64,000 bases of DNA from Hymenobacter sp. BT18 (GTDB taxonomy: Bacteria; Bacteroidota; Bacteroidia; Cytophagales; Hymenobacteraceae), in contig NZ_CP050954.1 in assembly GCF_012273015.1 (NCBI RefSeq), positions 1,736,001 to 1,800,000 of the forward strand, written 5' to 3'. A program made the translations under genes and the position numbers. Below, piece by piece: positions 44,870 through 54,152 of the stretch. How positions within the stretch are numbered: position 1 is the first letter of the stretch; every line of letters begins with the position of its first letter. The notes beneath the pieces are model-generated. The model had not been told where the DNA came from and ran no database searches. It saw only the letters and a program-made list of their open reading frames with translations.

Positions 44870-46861
44870 TTAGCTTTTTTTCTCCAGCACCAACACCACT
44901 TTGTTGAAGTTGGCGGCCGCGTTGATGACGCTGCGGTAGGCTTCAAAGTCCTTCTTGGGCCAGCGGATCTGGTCGTACACTTCGTCGATGGTGACGGTTA
45001 TCTTCTGGCCCTGCTGCTGGTAGCCGGAGCGGAAGTAATACACGGGCGCTTTGGCATCGGGGCCGGCCTGCACGTTGGCAGTCAGATCCTGCAGGTTGCG
45101 CACCTGGTAGCCCGCCGGCAGCTCAAAGCTGATCACGCGGTGGTAGCTGCGGTTAAACTCGTTTTCCACGTCAAACTGCCGCTCCTCGGTTTGGTAAAGC
45201 TCCGACTGCGGCCCGATCAGCTCCCCGATATGGAACAGGTAGCGCGGACCTGCCCGGTCCAGCAGCGCCCCCGACTCTACGGTGGCATCCACGATAAACG
45301 GCTTGGTGAGGGGGCTCAGTCCGGCTTCTCCGTTGGTTACTTTCAGCGCCTTAAAGGTGGCATCCTTCACGTTGGCCTTCACCAGCTCCTGCATGGCTTC
45401 GGTGCGCTTGTCCTCGGGAATGAAAGAGTAGTAGGGCTGAATGGCCTGGGCATTGTACCCACCAAATACCTGCCGGATATCTATCGTAGTTTTATCCAGG
45501 GCCGGCGCAAACTGCACTTTTACGTCGAGGTCGTTGCTGCTTTGCGCGGCGGTAAGCGTGGGAATGGGCCGCACCTTGCCCACCGCCGACTCAGTACTGC
45601 CCAGCTTCACGGTGCGGATAAACAGCCCCTGGTTGGCCGTCCACTCGGCCGGAATCATGCCGTAGCGGTAGTCGGGGCGGCCGGGTGCCAGCCACTGCTT
45701 GGTGGCGGGGAAGTAGAAAACCGCGTTGTCGAGGTAGTTCCAGGTGTCGAAGGTTTCATCAAACACGGCCTGGTCGCGGCCGGTGGTAAAGCCCAGCTCG
45801 TGCTCTACGCCCAGCCGGTTGAATAAGGCCGCAAACAGCTTGGTGAAGACACTTTCGGAGGCATTGCGGGTGGAAATAGCCTGCGTCAGGTTGGTGTCGG
45901 CGCCCGGGTCGAGGTTGAAGTTGCTTTTCACGTAGTGCTCCGCCGCCTGCACCTTGGCTTCGGGCGTGGCGCCCGCGGACACATTGATTTGCTTCAGCAG
46001 CTTATCTACGGCCTTATTCTCGTCCTTCGACAGCGTGTAAATGTTCTGGTGCAGGTACTGGCTGGCATCCGTCCAGGTGAAGAGGCGGGTGTTGCCCCGG
46101 GCCTGGTTGTAGGCCAGCTTATACTCCACGCGCATCTGCTCGGCCGTAACGTTGGCAAAGGCTTCTTCGCGGGCGGGGGCCACCTGCGCCAGGTGCAGCC
46201 GCGTAATGCGCTTGCCCTGCACCACGGTGTCGCGGTCGGCTTTGGGGCCGTGGTAGATGCGCACGTCGAAGCGCAGGGCCTCAGGGCTGATCAGCTCGAA
46301 GGTTACATCCCGCGCGGGCGTTTCACTCTGCAGGTAGTCGCGGCCGTAGAGACGCAGGGGGCGGGAGCGGGTATAGAGGTATTCGATTTCGCTGCCTTTC
46401 TCCACGCCTTCCACCGCAAAAATCTTGTAGCGCCGGTCCCCGTCGTCGTCCTTTAGCTCCTTAATGTTGCTTTGGTTGACTTCCACAATCTCGCCGCGGG
46501 GGCTGATGGTGCGGGCCTTAATCGAGAGCAGCTGCCCGCCATCCTGCACGGGAATGTAGATTTTGTTGAACCGCTCAATGGCATCGGCGGAGTTTACCCG
46601 CACAATGCGGTGCTCGGTGCTGTACACCTGCAGGTTCTTCTCGCCCTCATCAAACAGGTACTCGTGGGCCGTAAAATCGCGCACCACCACGGCGGGCAGT
46701 TGGGCATCGGCGGCGGAAATGGGCAGGCGGGCCCGCTTGGCCTGCCAGGAATAAGCCGCGTGGCGTAGGTTAGCGGGGGTGTTTTGCGCCAGGACCACAG
46801 GAGCCAGGAGCAGGCAGATAGCCAACGCAGCCAAATGCCGCGCCACAGAAATCGACTTCAT
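44870..46861 (-). CDS. DUF3857/transglutaminase-like exported protein with lost active site
   Basis: A 663-residue exported protein with signal peptide. The N-terminal ~280 residues are of the DUF3857 type (VVVRDFTAHEYLFDEGEKNLQ, RTISPRGEIVEV). A transglutaminase-like middle follows, but where an active one reads GDCKD this reads NASESVFTKLFAALFNRLG, and the His and Asp positions read TWNYLD and WLAPG. It is therefore probably catalytically dead. A C-terminal beta-rich part resembles DUF2569-like or DUF3858 tails. The intact paralogue stands 57 nt upstream on the same strand; the two may work together. Confidence 0.85.
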   Translation of the reverse strand: MKSISVARHLAALAICLLLAPVVLAQNTPANLRHAAYSWQAKRARLPISAADAQLPAVVVRDFTAHEYLFDEGEKNLQVYSTEHRIVRVNSADAIERFNKIYIPVQDGGQLLSIKARTISPRGEIVEVNQSNIKELKDDDGDRRYKIFAVEGVEKGSEIEYLYTRSRPLRLYGRDYLQSETPARDVTFELISPEALRFDVRIYHGPKADRDTVVQGKRITRLHLAQVAPAREEAFANVTAEQMRVEYKLAYNQARGNTRLFTWTDASQYLHQNIYTLSKDENKAVDKLLKQINVSAGATPEAKVQAAEHYVKSNFNLDPGADTNLTQAISTRNASESVFTKLFAALFNRLGVEHELGFTTGRDQAVFDETFDTWNYLDNAVFYFPATKQWLAPGRPDYRYGMIPAEWTANQGLFIRTVKLGSTESAVGKVRPIPTLTAAQSSNDLDVKVQFAPALDKTTIDIRQVFGGYNAQAIQPYYSFIPEDKRTEAMQELVKANVKDATFKALKVTNGEAGLSPLTKPFIVDATVESGALLDRAGPRYLFHIGELIGPQSELYQTEERQFDVENEFNRSYHRVISFELPAGYQVRNLQDLTANVQAGPDAKAPVYYFRSGYQQQGQKITVTIDEVYDQIRWPKKDFEAYRSVINAAANFNKVVLVLEKKS

Positions 46862-46918
46862 TTGCAATAGGTAGGTAAAGAAGAAAGCAAGTAATGCACA
46901 AGAGAAGAGCAGAAGCCC

Positions 46919-48880
46919 TTACGCCTTTTTGCGCTTTAGAATAACCACGTCGCGGTAGGCAGCCGTGAGCTTTTCCACCACGGCATTCCACTGCCCAAAC
47001 TGGTTGGGCTGGAGCAACAGGTAGTTCACGTACACGTCCTTGCTCTGCACGATTTTGTTGCCCTGCCGTTCGTACCGGATGTTGAAGCCCAGGACCGGGT
47101 CTTTGCTCTCGGCATTGGCAGGCAAGTACTCCACGTCGTAGCCGGCCGGAATTTCGAATTCGGTGCGGGTGTGGTCGGTGTGGTTGTATTCGTTGTAGCG
47201 GGGCAAACGGCGCTTGGCGGGGTCTATCCGGTCGTTGGCGTAGGGCTGCTCAAGGTTCAGGTTCACGTAGATTTCGTCGTCGAGCTTCTGCACGTAGTCC
47301 TGCACGTGGTACTCGTAGTCGATGGTAAGAGGCTGGTCGCGCTCCTCACGGTTGTGCACGGCGTACTTATCCACGAAGAACTTGTTGTTGCCGCGCTCCA
47401 GCAGCCGTTTCAGGTACTTGGGTTCGGTGGTTTGGTCGAGGCCATCCAGGGCATACGACTGCCGGATTTTGGGGTAGCCCGCCATGGAAAGCTGGCCTTT
47501 GCCGCGCAGCCCGGTGCCGTCCAATGTCACCGTCGATACGTCGGCCACGTGGTTCAGCTCTTTTTCGATGACGGGCACGTTCACCACTTTGTAGTTCTTG
47601 CCATCCAGGGCCAGCAGGGCTTCTTTGCCCTGAATCATGGACGAAGGCAGGCCAAACGGCGTGTGCTGCCCGGTGGCGTCCAGAAAAATGTACTGGCCTG
47701 GCTTGGCCTCGTAGGTGGCAATCATGTGGTTGTCGACGCCGGGCGTGGCTACCTCGGAGTAGCGGTAGGGCAGGTCGCGGGTGCCAATCCAAGTGAGGTA
47801 GGACTTCACCCCAGCCAGCTTCAGCATCTCGTGGGTGAGGTTGGCCATGTCTTTACAGTCGCCGTAGCGGCGGCCGTACACCAGCCCGGCGGCGTGGGGC
47901 ACAAACCCGCGCAAACCGTTTTCGAAGGCAATGTAGCGCACATTGTCCTGCACCCAGTAGAACACCCGGCGCACCCGCTCCTCCTCGGTTTTGGCTCCCA
48001 CCACCAGCGAGTCCACCGTTTTTTTCAGGGCCGGGGTTTCGAGCTTGTCCATGCGACTCACAAAGCTGGAGTACAGGGAAAACAGCTCCGGCACACCCGA
48101 GAGCAGCTTGCGCGGCTGCCCGGCCACGGGGGCTTCTTCGATATAGTACATCAGGTGAGGGCGGTAGTAGCCGCCTTCGGGCGCATCATCGTCGCGGGGG
48201 GGCGTGGGCAGGTTTTCGGCTACCCAGCGGTACACCACCGTGCCGCCCTTTTCCTGCTTCGTGAACTGCACATTGGCCTGCTCGGTGTGGAAGGGCTTGG
48301 CATCAATCTTCACGCCCTTGGGCGCCGTTATCGTCAGCTCGGCGTGGCGCACGGGCACGTAGGAGCCGAAGAAGAAGGGCTGCAGAAACCGCGAATCGGG
48401 GTGGCGCACGGTGTAGTCCGACACGGTACGCACACCGGGCGCTACTTGCGGGAAGCTGAACGTGGTAACGCGGCTGTCATCGTAGAAAATGCCGGACTGA
48501 ACTTCAAACTTCGATTTGAAGTCCGTCACTTTCACCGCTTTGTAGTCGCGGCCATTGGGCACGAGGGTGCGGGCTTCCACCTTTTGCAGGCGGTTGAAGT
48601 GGGAGCTGTACACCCGGTCGTCGGCGTACATAGCCGACTGAGGCTGCAGGTGCAGCATATCGTAGTGGTGGCGGGCCAGCACCTGCACCGAGTCGCCCAC
48701 AATTTCCACCGTCAGGTCCTGGCGGTAGTCGAGGTACACGGCTTTTTCACCGGGGTACTGCTGCTGGGCCTGGGCGAGCTGCTGGGCTGCCTGCTGAGCC
48801 GACGCCGGCAAAGCCAGCGCCAGGGTGAAAAAGCCGAGCAGGCAAGCTACCCACCGGCGGTTATTTCGTGCCGTATACAT
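46919..48880 (-). CDS. DUF3857/transglutaminase exported protein with intact triad
   Basis: A 653-residue exported protein (signal peptide ending PASAQQ). DUF3857 occupies about residues 45-240. The transglutaminase-like domain carries Cys in YGRRYGDCKDMANLTHEML, His in VDNHMIATY and Asp in YIFLDATGQ, so it could be an active peptidase or acyl-transferase in the periplasm. A C-terminal beta-rich region of about 200 residues follows. Its start overlaps the last 20 bases of the MORN gene, and its paralogue without triad follows it, giving a three-gene run. Substrate unknown. Confidence 0.88.
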   Translation of the reverse strand: MYTARNNRRWVACLLGFFTLALALPASAQQAAQQLAQAQQQYPGEKAVYLDYRQDLTVEIVGDSVQVLARHHYDMLHLQPQSAMYADDRVYSSHFNRLQKVEARTLVPNGRDYKAVKVTDFKSKFEVQSGIFYDDSRVTTFSFPQVAPGVRTVSDYTVRHPDSRFLQPFFFGSYVPVRHAELTITAPKGVKIDAKPFHTEQANVQFTKQEKGGTVVYRWVAENLPTPPRDDDAPEGGYYRPHLMYYIEEAPVAGQPRKLLSGVPELFSLYSSFVSRMDKLETPALKKTVDSLVVGAKTEEERVRRVFYWVQDNVRYIAFENGLRGFVPHAAGLVYGRRYGDCKDMANLTHEMLKLAGVKSYLTWIGTRDLPYRYSEVATPGVDNHMIATYEAKPGQYIFLDATGQHTPFGLPSSMIQGKEALLALDGKNYKVVNVPVIEKELNHVADVSTVTLDGTGLRGKGQLSMAGYPKIRQSYALDGLDQTTEPKYLKRLLERGNNKFFVDKYAVHNREERDQPLTIDYEYHVQDYVQKLDDEIYVNLNLEQPYANDRIDPAKRRLPRYNEYNHTDHTRTEFEIPAGYDVEYLPANAESKDPVLGFNIRYERQGNKIVQSKDVYVNYLLLQPNQFGQWNAVVEKLTAAYRDVVILKRKKA

Positions 48881-51800
48881 AGGTATTCCAATAGAATTCG
48901 GTCTTCAATGGTTTCCCATTGACATCATAATATACAGTAGGTCCGGCTTTTTCGCCAGCGCGGTAGGTCTCTTCCCGCTCCAGCGTGCCATTGGGCCGAT
49001 AATATTTGCAGCGGCCGTGCAGTTCGTTGTGGAGGTAGTACTCTTCCTCCAGCTTTTTGCCATCGGGGTAGTACGTAGTCAGCAGGCCGGCAAGGCTGCC
49101 CTGGCGCGTGAAAGAGCGCCGATACACCTGCCCGGAGCTGTAGTATAGGGTGCGCGTTCCATCCAGCATGCCGGCGCGGTACACTTCCTCGGCGGCCGGG
49201 CGGCCGTTGGCGAACTGACTGCGCAAGGCAAACTCCGGCCCGGCGGGCACGGGCTGCACAGCACCCTCGGGCTTACCTTCTCCCCCTACCTGGGCTCGAA
49301 ACTGCATTAGTTCCCCGTGCTCATATACGCGTTCCAGCACCAGCTCACCTAGCAGGTTATACTGACGGACGGAGCCATGCAGCTCGCCGCCCTGGTAGGT
49401 GTACAACACATCAGGTTGGCCGTTCTCGGCGTAGTAGGCCCACTCCCCTTCTTCGTCGCCCTGGTGGTAGGTGCCTTTGAAGCGGAGTTGCCCGGTGGCG
49501 TAGTAGGCTACCCATTCGCCCTCGCGGCGCCCGTTTACAAAGCGCCCCTCGCTGGCCACTTTGCCATTGGGATGATAGGTGCGGGAAATACCCGCGGGGC
49601 TGTTGCGCTGGTAGCCGGTGGTGGCGGAGGTCTTGCCATCGGGGCTGAACCAGGTGTTGGTGCCCTGCCGCTCGTAGCAGATGAGCTGCACGTTCAGGCG
49701 GGTTTTGCCCCCGGGGTAATGTAACGCGTAGCCCTTGGAATCGGGGCGCAGGACAATGCGGTCCAGCACCTGGCCGGTAGAGTCGAAAGCCACCATCGAC
49801 TGTAGCCGCCCATTCAGGTTACGGCGCTCTTCCGTGAGCTTGCCCGTGGGCGAATAGCTATGGTCGAACCCCTGGGAGGTACCCTCGTGCAGATTGTATT
49901 CCTCGCTGAGTGTGCCATCGGCGTAGAAATCCTGCCACTGGCCTTCCTGCTGGCCGTTGCGGTAGTAGCCGGTGCTCTTGGTCACGCCATCGAGGTAGAA
50001 CTCCTTGGATGGGCCCTCCAGAGTGCCTTCAACGTATTCCTGACTCGACTCCAACTGGCCATTGCGGTAGAACCCCTCGGAGCGGCCGTGCGCTTTGCCC
50101 TCCTGATACTGCCGAACCAGCCGTACGCTGCCGTCGCGGCGCAGCCAGCGCCACTCGCCGCTGCGCTTGCCGTTCAGGTAGGTGCCGGTGTAGGCCACGC
50201 TCCCGTTGGGGTAGAGGCCGCGTACGGTGCCGCCGCCTTTCCGGAGCACGGTCCGGCTTAGCTCCTTCCCGGCTTTGTCGAAGTACGTTAGGCTGGTTAC
50301 CTGGCCGTGGTCGTACTGAAATTCGGCGGCCAGCTTGCCATCGTCTTCGTAATCCTGGTACTGGCCGTGCAGCTGGCCTTCGGCGTCGTAGTTTTCTACT
50401 TCGCTCAACTGACCGTTGCGGAAATAGATTTTCCAGGTGCCGGTCTGCTTGCCGTGCTCGTAGGTTCCGGTTTGCGCTACCTTGCCGTTGTCGTGGTACT
50501 CGGTGTATTCGCCGTGGAGCTCGTTGAAGTCGTAGCTGCCCTTTTTCTCTGGCTTCTTATCGGCGTAATACACAGTAAACGGCCCCTGCCGGCGACCATC
50601 GACGAAGGTATATTCGTATTCCGTCGTACCATCGGGGTAATAGCCGGTTTCCACCCCGTGCTTCTGGTCGTTGCGGAAGCTGCTGCGGGACTCCACTTTG
50701 CCGTCGGGGTAAAACGACTCCAGGGGGCCATTCAGCTGACCATCCTTGTAGAGGCGGGCTTCCCGCACGGCTCCGCAGTAGTAGTGCACCTTGGCCGGAC
50801 CTTCGGGTTTACCAGCCAGGTAAGACCCACTCACCGATAGGGTTCCATTCTCGTGGTAGTCGCGGTATTCGCCCGTGAACAGGCCCTGGGCATCGTAGTT
50901 AACTGCTTTTTCGAGCGTCCCATCGGCGTAATAAAAGCGCCAGGGGCCGTTTTTCTCGTGGCTGGCATTAAAGCTTCCTTCCCCGGTAACGGCGCCCCCC
51001 TCGCCCACCAGCAGCCAGGCGCCGGTGGGCTTCATGGCTCGGTCGACCACGGTACCGGGTCCCAGACCGAATAACACGCCCTCGTTGGTGAACCAACCGG
51101 ACATTTGCGCCGGGTAACCCTGGCGGCTCACCGGCTGCTGCTCCCGGAGCTTAAGTAAGGCCGGCTGCACCGCTGCAATCATCTTGTCCACCTTGCTTTT
51201 GTTGGACTTCACCCACTTGCGCCCGCCCGCGTCGCCGGCCGATGACAGAATCAGATAAGTGAAAGCCGTGCGCGTTTCGGGGTTGCGCAAGGTCTCCACC
51301 ATGGGGGAATACATGCGCAACCAAAAGTCAGCGGGCGTGGCGGAAGCCGCCGGGTACTTTTCCACCAGCAACTGTAGCTGCTTTACCACGTTAGCATCAA
51401 ACTTGACGGGCGTGGTATAGTCCTTACGCAGGGCAATTTTAGCGTCCAGCAGCTGATCCAGCTCCTCAAAGTCGGCGTTGGGGAAGGTAGCCGGCAGCTT
51501 TTCCTTTTCTTCGTATTGCGTAGTATGGGAAGCCAGCTGCTCCAGCAGCACCAGCACCTGGTTGCTCTGGGCCCCACCCGGCTCAATGGCCAGGTAGGTA
51601 GCCAGGCTGAGCATAGCGTGGGCCGTTTGCTGCTGGCGGGCGGCCAGCTGCCCCAGCAGCAGGTGGCTGCCCGCGTGCATGGGCCGGAGCGTGAGGCTGC
51701 GCTGCAGGCTGGCGAAGGCCGCTTCGGGCTGGTTGGCGGCGTTTTGCGTAATGGCCTGATTGTACCACAGCAGCTGGCTGAACGGGTACTGCTGCAAACC

Positions 51801-52181
51801 GCGCTGGTAGGTTTTCAGGGCAACATCCCGGCCCAGCTCCTCCTCCTGCGCCGAAGCTAGGGTATTGAAAGTCTGGGGTTCCTGATGGCCCAGCAGGATG
51901 GCCCGCTCACTGGCGGCAATGGCTTCCTTGTACTGCTTGTTGGCGTAGTAAGAAAGCGCCAGCTCGGCCTGCACCAGAGCGTAGCTCGTGTCGCTGGATG
52001 GCACGGCCAGGTAGCTACTGATGGCGGTGGCATACTTGCCTTCATCATGCAGAGCAACACCCTGTTTCAGGGCTTGGGTGGAGCTGACCAGCGGGGCCGG
52101 CCCGGTGGCCTGGCCTAACCCAACATGACTGGTGCTCAGCAATGCCCCGAGCAGCACTCCACCAACAGTAATCCGACGCAT
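48861..52181 (-). CDS. Large TPR plus YwqK/MORN-repeat exported protein
   Basis: A 1106-residue protein with signal peptide (TVGGVLLGALLSTSHVGLGQ). The N-terminal ~180 residues hold tetratricopeptide-like repeats (YALVQAELALSYYANKQYKEAI). From about residue 390 to the end there are at least 25 MORN/YwqK units of the form G-x-Y-x-x-Y-x-x-D/N-G-x-L (for example YYPDGTTEYEYTF, YHDNGKVAQTG). Such repeats form elongated beta sheets that bind membrane lipids or proteins. ATG at 52181 is preferred over an upstream in-frame start. It leads the run with the two transglutaminase-like proteins, overlapping the first by 20 bases. Confidence 0.9.
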   Translation of the reverse strand: MRRITVGGVLLGALLSTSHVGLGQATGPAPLVSSTQALKQGVALHDEGKYATAISSYLAVPSSDTSYALVQAELALSYYANKQYKEAIAASERAILLGHQEPQTFNTLASAQEEELGRDVALKTYQRGLQQYPFSQLLWYNQAITQNAANQPEAAFASLQRSLTLRPMHAGSHLLLGQLAARQQQTAHAMLSLATYLAIEPGGAQSNQVLVLLEQLASHTTQYEEKEKLPATFPNADFEELDQLLDAKIALRKDYTTPVKFDANVVKQLQLLVEKYPAASATPADFWLRMYSPMVETLRNPETRTAFTYLILSSAGDAGGRKWVKSNKSKVDKMIAAVQPALLKLREQQPVSRQGYPAQMSGWFTNEGVLFGLGPGTVVDRAMKPTGAWLLVGEGGAVTGEGSFNASHEKNGPWRFYYADGTLEKAVNYDAQGLFTGEYRDYHENGTLSVSGSYLAGKPEGPAKVHYYCGAVREARLYKDGQLNGPLESFYPDGKVESRSSFRNDQKHGVETGYYPDGTTEYEYTFVDGRRQGPFTVYYADKKPEKKGSYDFNELHGEYTEYHDNGKVAQTGTYEHGKQTGTWKIYFRNGQLSEVENYDAEGQLHGQYQDYEDDGKLAAEFQYDHGQVTSLTYFDKAGKELSRTVLRKGGGTVRGLYPNGSVAYTGTYLNGKRSGEWRWLRRDGSVRLVRQYQEGKAHGRSEGFYRNGQLESSQEYVEGTLEGPSKEFYLDGVTKSTGYYRNGQQEGQWQDFYADGTLSEEYNLHEGTSQGFDHSYSPTGKLTEERRNLNGRLQSMVAFDSTGQVLDRIVLRPDSKGYALHYPGGKTRLNVQLICYERQGTNTWFSPDGKTSATTGYQRNSPAGISRTYHPNGKVASEGRFVNGRREGEWVAYYATGQLRFKGTYHQGDEEGEWAYYAENGQPDVLYTYQGGELHGSVRQYNLLGELVLERVYEHGELMQFRAQVGGEGKPEGAVQPVPAGPEFALRSQFANGRPAAEEVYRAGMLDGTRTLYYSSGQVYRRSFTRQGSLAGLLTTYYPDGKKLEEEYYLHNELHGRCKYYRPNGTLEREETYRAGEKAGPTVYYDVNGKPLKTEFYWNTYVYGTK

Positions 52182-52287
52182 GATAGTAGGGGTAGCAAAA
52201 AACGAATAATAGCCCGCCAAACCAGCGGCCGGGCAGCTTTACAATAGTACCAACTTGCCCGCAAAGGCCCGCGCCGCTTTGGAGCGG

Positions 52288-52836
52288 CTACTCAGTATTT
52301 TTCCGTTTGCCGGTTTTTGGTGCCCGCCGCGGATAAATGGAGAGCTCCTGGTAGGTAGATACGGGGTCGGTTTCGCGGCGGAACTCCAACTCCGGCAGCT
52401 CCCCGATAACCAGCTCTGCCGTGGTATACACTTTGTTTCCTTCCAGCAGATGCCCCCCGGTCATCTGCCCCGTAGAGTCGGCCACGGCCAGGTGCAGGTG
52501 GCTACCGCTTACCGCCAGCGTGCCCACCAGTGAAACGATTTCGAAATGGCCCTGACGGGTACTGGCCCCCGTTTGGTTAGCGAGACGCAGGCTTACGGTG
52601 GTCAGGCTGCCTACGCAGGTCAGCACCGCCGCGGCCCGCAGCTGGTGCTGCTCCACAAACCGCTGAAGCGCAAGGCGTAAATCGTCGCCGGGGTGCAGGC
52701 GCAGAGCATAGGTACGCAGGGAGGAAGCGGGAGCAGGCATAGCTACTGGGGCAGGCGTTTGGGCAAGTGCCCCGGTGCTACCCAGCAGTAGCCCACTCAG
52801 CAGCCAGGCTGCTGGCTTGCGAAAATAATGAGGCAT
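52288..52836 (-). CDS. Exported PPC/DUF296-domain protein
   Basis: A 182-residue protein. From the ATG at 52836 there is a signal-like N-terminus (AAWLLSGLLLGSTGALAQ). The PPC/DUF296 domain follows (about 40-165): YALRLHPGDDLRLALQRFVEQHQL, VLTCVGSLTTVSLRLAN, GTLAVSGSHLHLAVADSTGQMTGGHLLEG. The His residues in GSHLHLAVAD and GGHL match the metal-binding set of the family. PPC domains are best known from DNA-binding AT-hook proteins of plants, but prokaryotic single-domain forms exist. A secreted location is unusual. No AT-hook is present. Function unknown. Confidence 0.82.
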   Translation of the reverse strand: MPHYFRKPAAWLLSGLLLGSTGALAQTPAPVAMPAPASSLRTYALRLHPGDDLRLALQRFVEQHQLRAAAVLTCVGSLTTVSLRLANQTGASTRQGHFEIVSLVGTLAVSGSHLHLAVADSTGQMTGGHLLEGNKVYTTAELVIGELPELEFRRETDPVSTYQELSIYPRRAPKTGKRKNTE

Positions 52837-52880
52837 ATGCACAAAGATAACGGCGGGGCTGGGGCATAAGCTACCAACAA

Positions 52881-52905
52881 AAAGCCGGCTTTGCAGGCCG
52901 GCTTT
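52881..52905 (-). terminator. Terminator after the sigma/anti-sigma/DUF4097 operon
   Basis: AAAGCCGGC (52881-52889) pairs with GCCGGCTTT (52897-52905). On the minus strand a T-run (TTTTTGTT) follows. It lies 24 nt after the DUF4097 stop. Confidence 0.8.
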
Positions 52906-52928
52906 CAGAGTCAAAAGAAAGATACAGG

Positions 52929-54152
52929 CTACTTGTTGAAGCTCACGTTGGTGTAGCGGGCTTTGATATTGACGCTGCCCGCCTGCCGGGGCGTAGTCCG
53001 GCCGTACTGGCCTTGCAAATCACTAGATGCTGAGCTGGACTCCTCAGACCGCACCGTTACTAAGCGCTTGTCTACCAGCAGCTTCCCAAACTGAGTATTT
53101 ACATCGAAGTTGAAGCCGGTGCCATCGGGGAAATTAAGCAGGATAGTGCTGTAGCCTCCATCCAGGTTAATCTGCCGGAAGTTGGGGCTAGTATTACGCA
53201 CCTCAAAGGCCGGGCAGTGCTGCACCTTCATATCCAGCCGCTCACTCACCTTGTCTACGCTAAAGCGCCCAAAGCCAGAAGTGCCACTCAGGTTGCGCAC
53301 GGTGCCCAGGGCCACGTCGCCGTACTTGCTGTGTACCGTGAGGTCCTGCACCGTGCCAATATCAATATCCGAGTAGTTGTTGCGCAGCTCCACTACGTCG
53401 CCGGCGTCGAGGCGCAGCTTGGCGTAGCTGGCATCGAGGATGGCGCGGCGCACGTATTCCAGCGTGGCCGAGCCATTCTTGACGTGCACAGCAGTGCTGC
53501 TGCCCTCCAGGCGGCCGGCCCGCAGCGTCCCGTATTCCATGCTCAGGTCCACGGGGGCGGTCAGGTCGCCGGTGATGCTTACGTCGCCGAAGGTATTGGC
53601 AATGGCCAGCGCCTGGTTTTTGGGCACCCACACGGTGTAGTTCACCTCAAACAGCCGCTGCCGGCTGGCGCACCCGCCGGGTATAGCCCCAAACTTCGAC
53701 CGCACGCTGATGCCGCCGTTCGTGGCCGGGTCGTTTTCCAGGAGCGTCACCTGAATCATTTCCTGGAGCTGCTGCGCTTTTTCTTCGCTGTCGGCCCGCG
53801 TGATGATGTCTACATCCGTGCGGATTTCTTTGCGCGTCCACACGTTCACCTGCACCCGGCCGTAGCGGGTGTTCAGCAGATAGGGGTGCGTTAGCGGGGC
53901 CCGAAAGGAGCGGCTCAGCTTGCGGCTTTTTTCAATGGTCGGTGCGCCGGGCTCCGCCTGCGGGCCCTGGGTGGTGGTTTGGGTAGGCTCCTGCTCCGTA
54001 GGGGGCTGCCGGTAAAAGTCAGCAGCCGGGGCGGGCAGCACCGAGCCGATGGTTCCCTGATTTTGGGCATAGCCCGGGGCACTAAAGCCCAGCAGCCCAG
54101 CCAGTGCCAGTCCCAGCGGCCCGCGGCGCAGCCAAATAGCGGCGAGGTTCAT
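52929..54152 (-). CDS. DUF4097-like exported beta-helical adhesin-type protein
   Basis: A 407-residue protein with signal peptide (LALAGLLGFSAPGYAQ). From about residue 95 it has repeated short beta strands of the DUF4097/DUF2807 type (LLNTRYGRVQVNVW, LAIANTFGDVSITGDL, LTVHSKYGDVALGTV), which form a stacked beta helix seen in surface or periplasmic proteins. Its ATG overlaps the anti-sigma stop as ATGA, so it is the third gene of the ECF operon and a likely output or feedback element of that regulon. Confidence 0.83.
   Translation of the reverse strand: MNLAAIWLRRGPLGLALAGLLGFSAPGYAQNQGTIGSVLPAPAADFYRQPPTEQEPTQTTTQGPQAEPGAPTIEKSRKLSRSFRAPLTHPYLLNTRYGRVQVNVWTRKEIRTDVDIITRADSEEKAQQLQEMIQVTLLENDPATNGGISVRSKFGAIPGGCASRQRLFEVNYTVWVPKNQALAIANTFGDVSITGDLTAPVDLSMEYGTLRAGRLEGSSTAVHVKNGSATLEYVRRAILDASYAKLRLDAGDVVELRNNYSDIDIGTVQDLTVHSKYGDVALGTVRNLSGTSGFGRFSVDKVSERLDMKVQHCPAFEVRNTSPNFRQINLDGGYSTILLNFPDGTGFNFDVNTQFGKLLVDKRLVTVRSEESSSASSDLQGQYGRTTPRQAGSVNIKARYTNVSFNK

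Noticed and set aside
47171..48922. 583-residue open frame opposite the active transglutaminase gene
   Set aside because: The product is Val/His-rich without domain pattern; the opposite strand encodes a full DUF3857/transglutaminase protein with catalytic triad.
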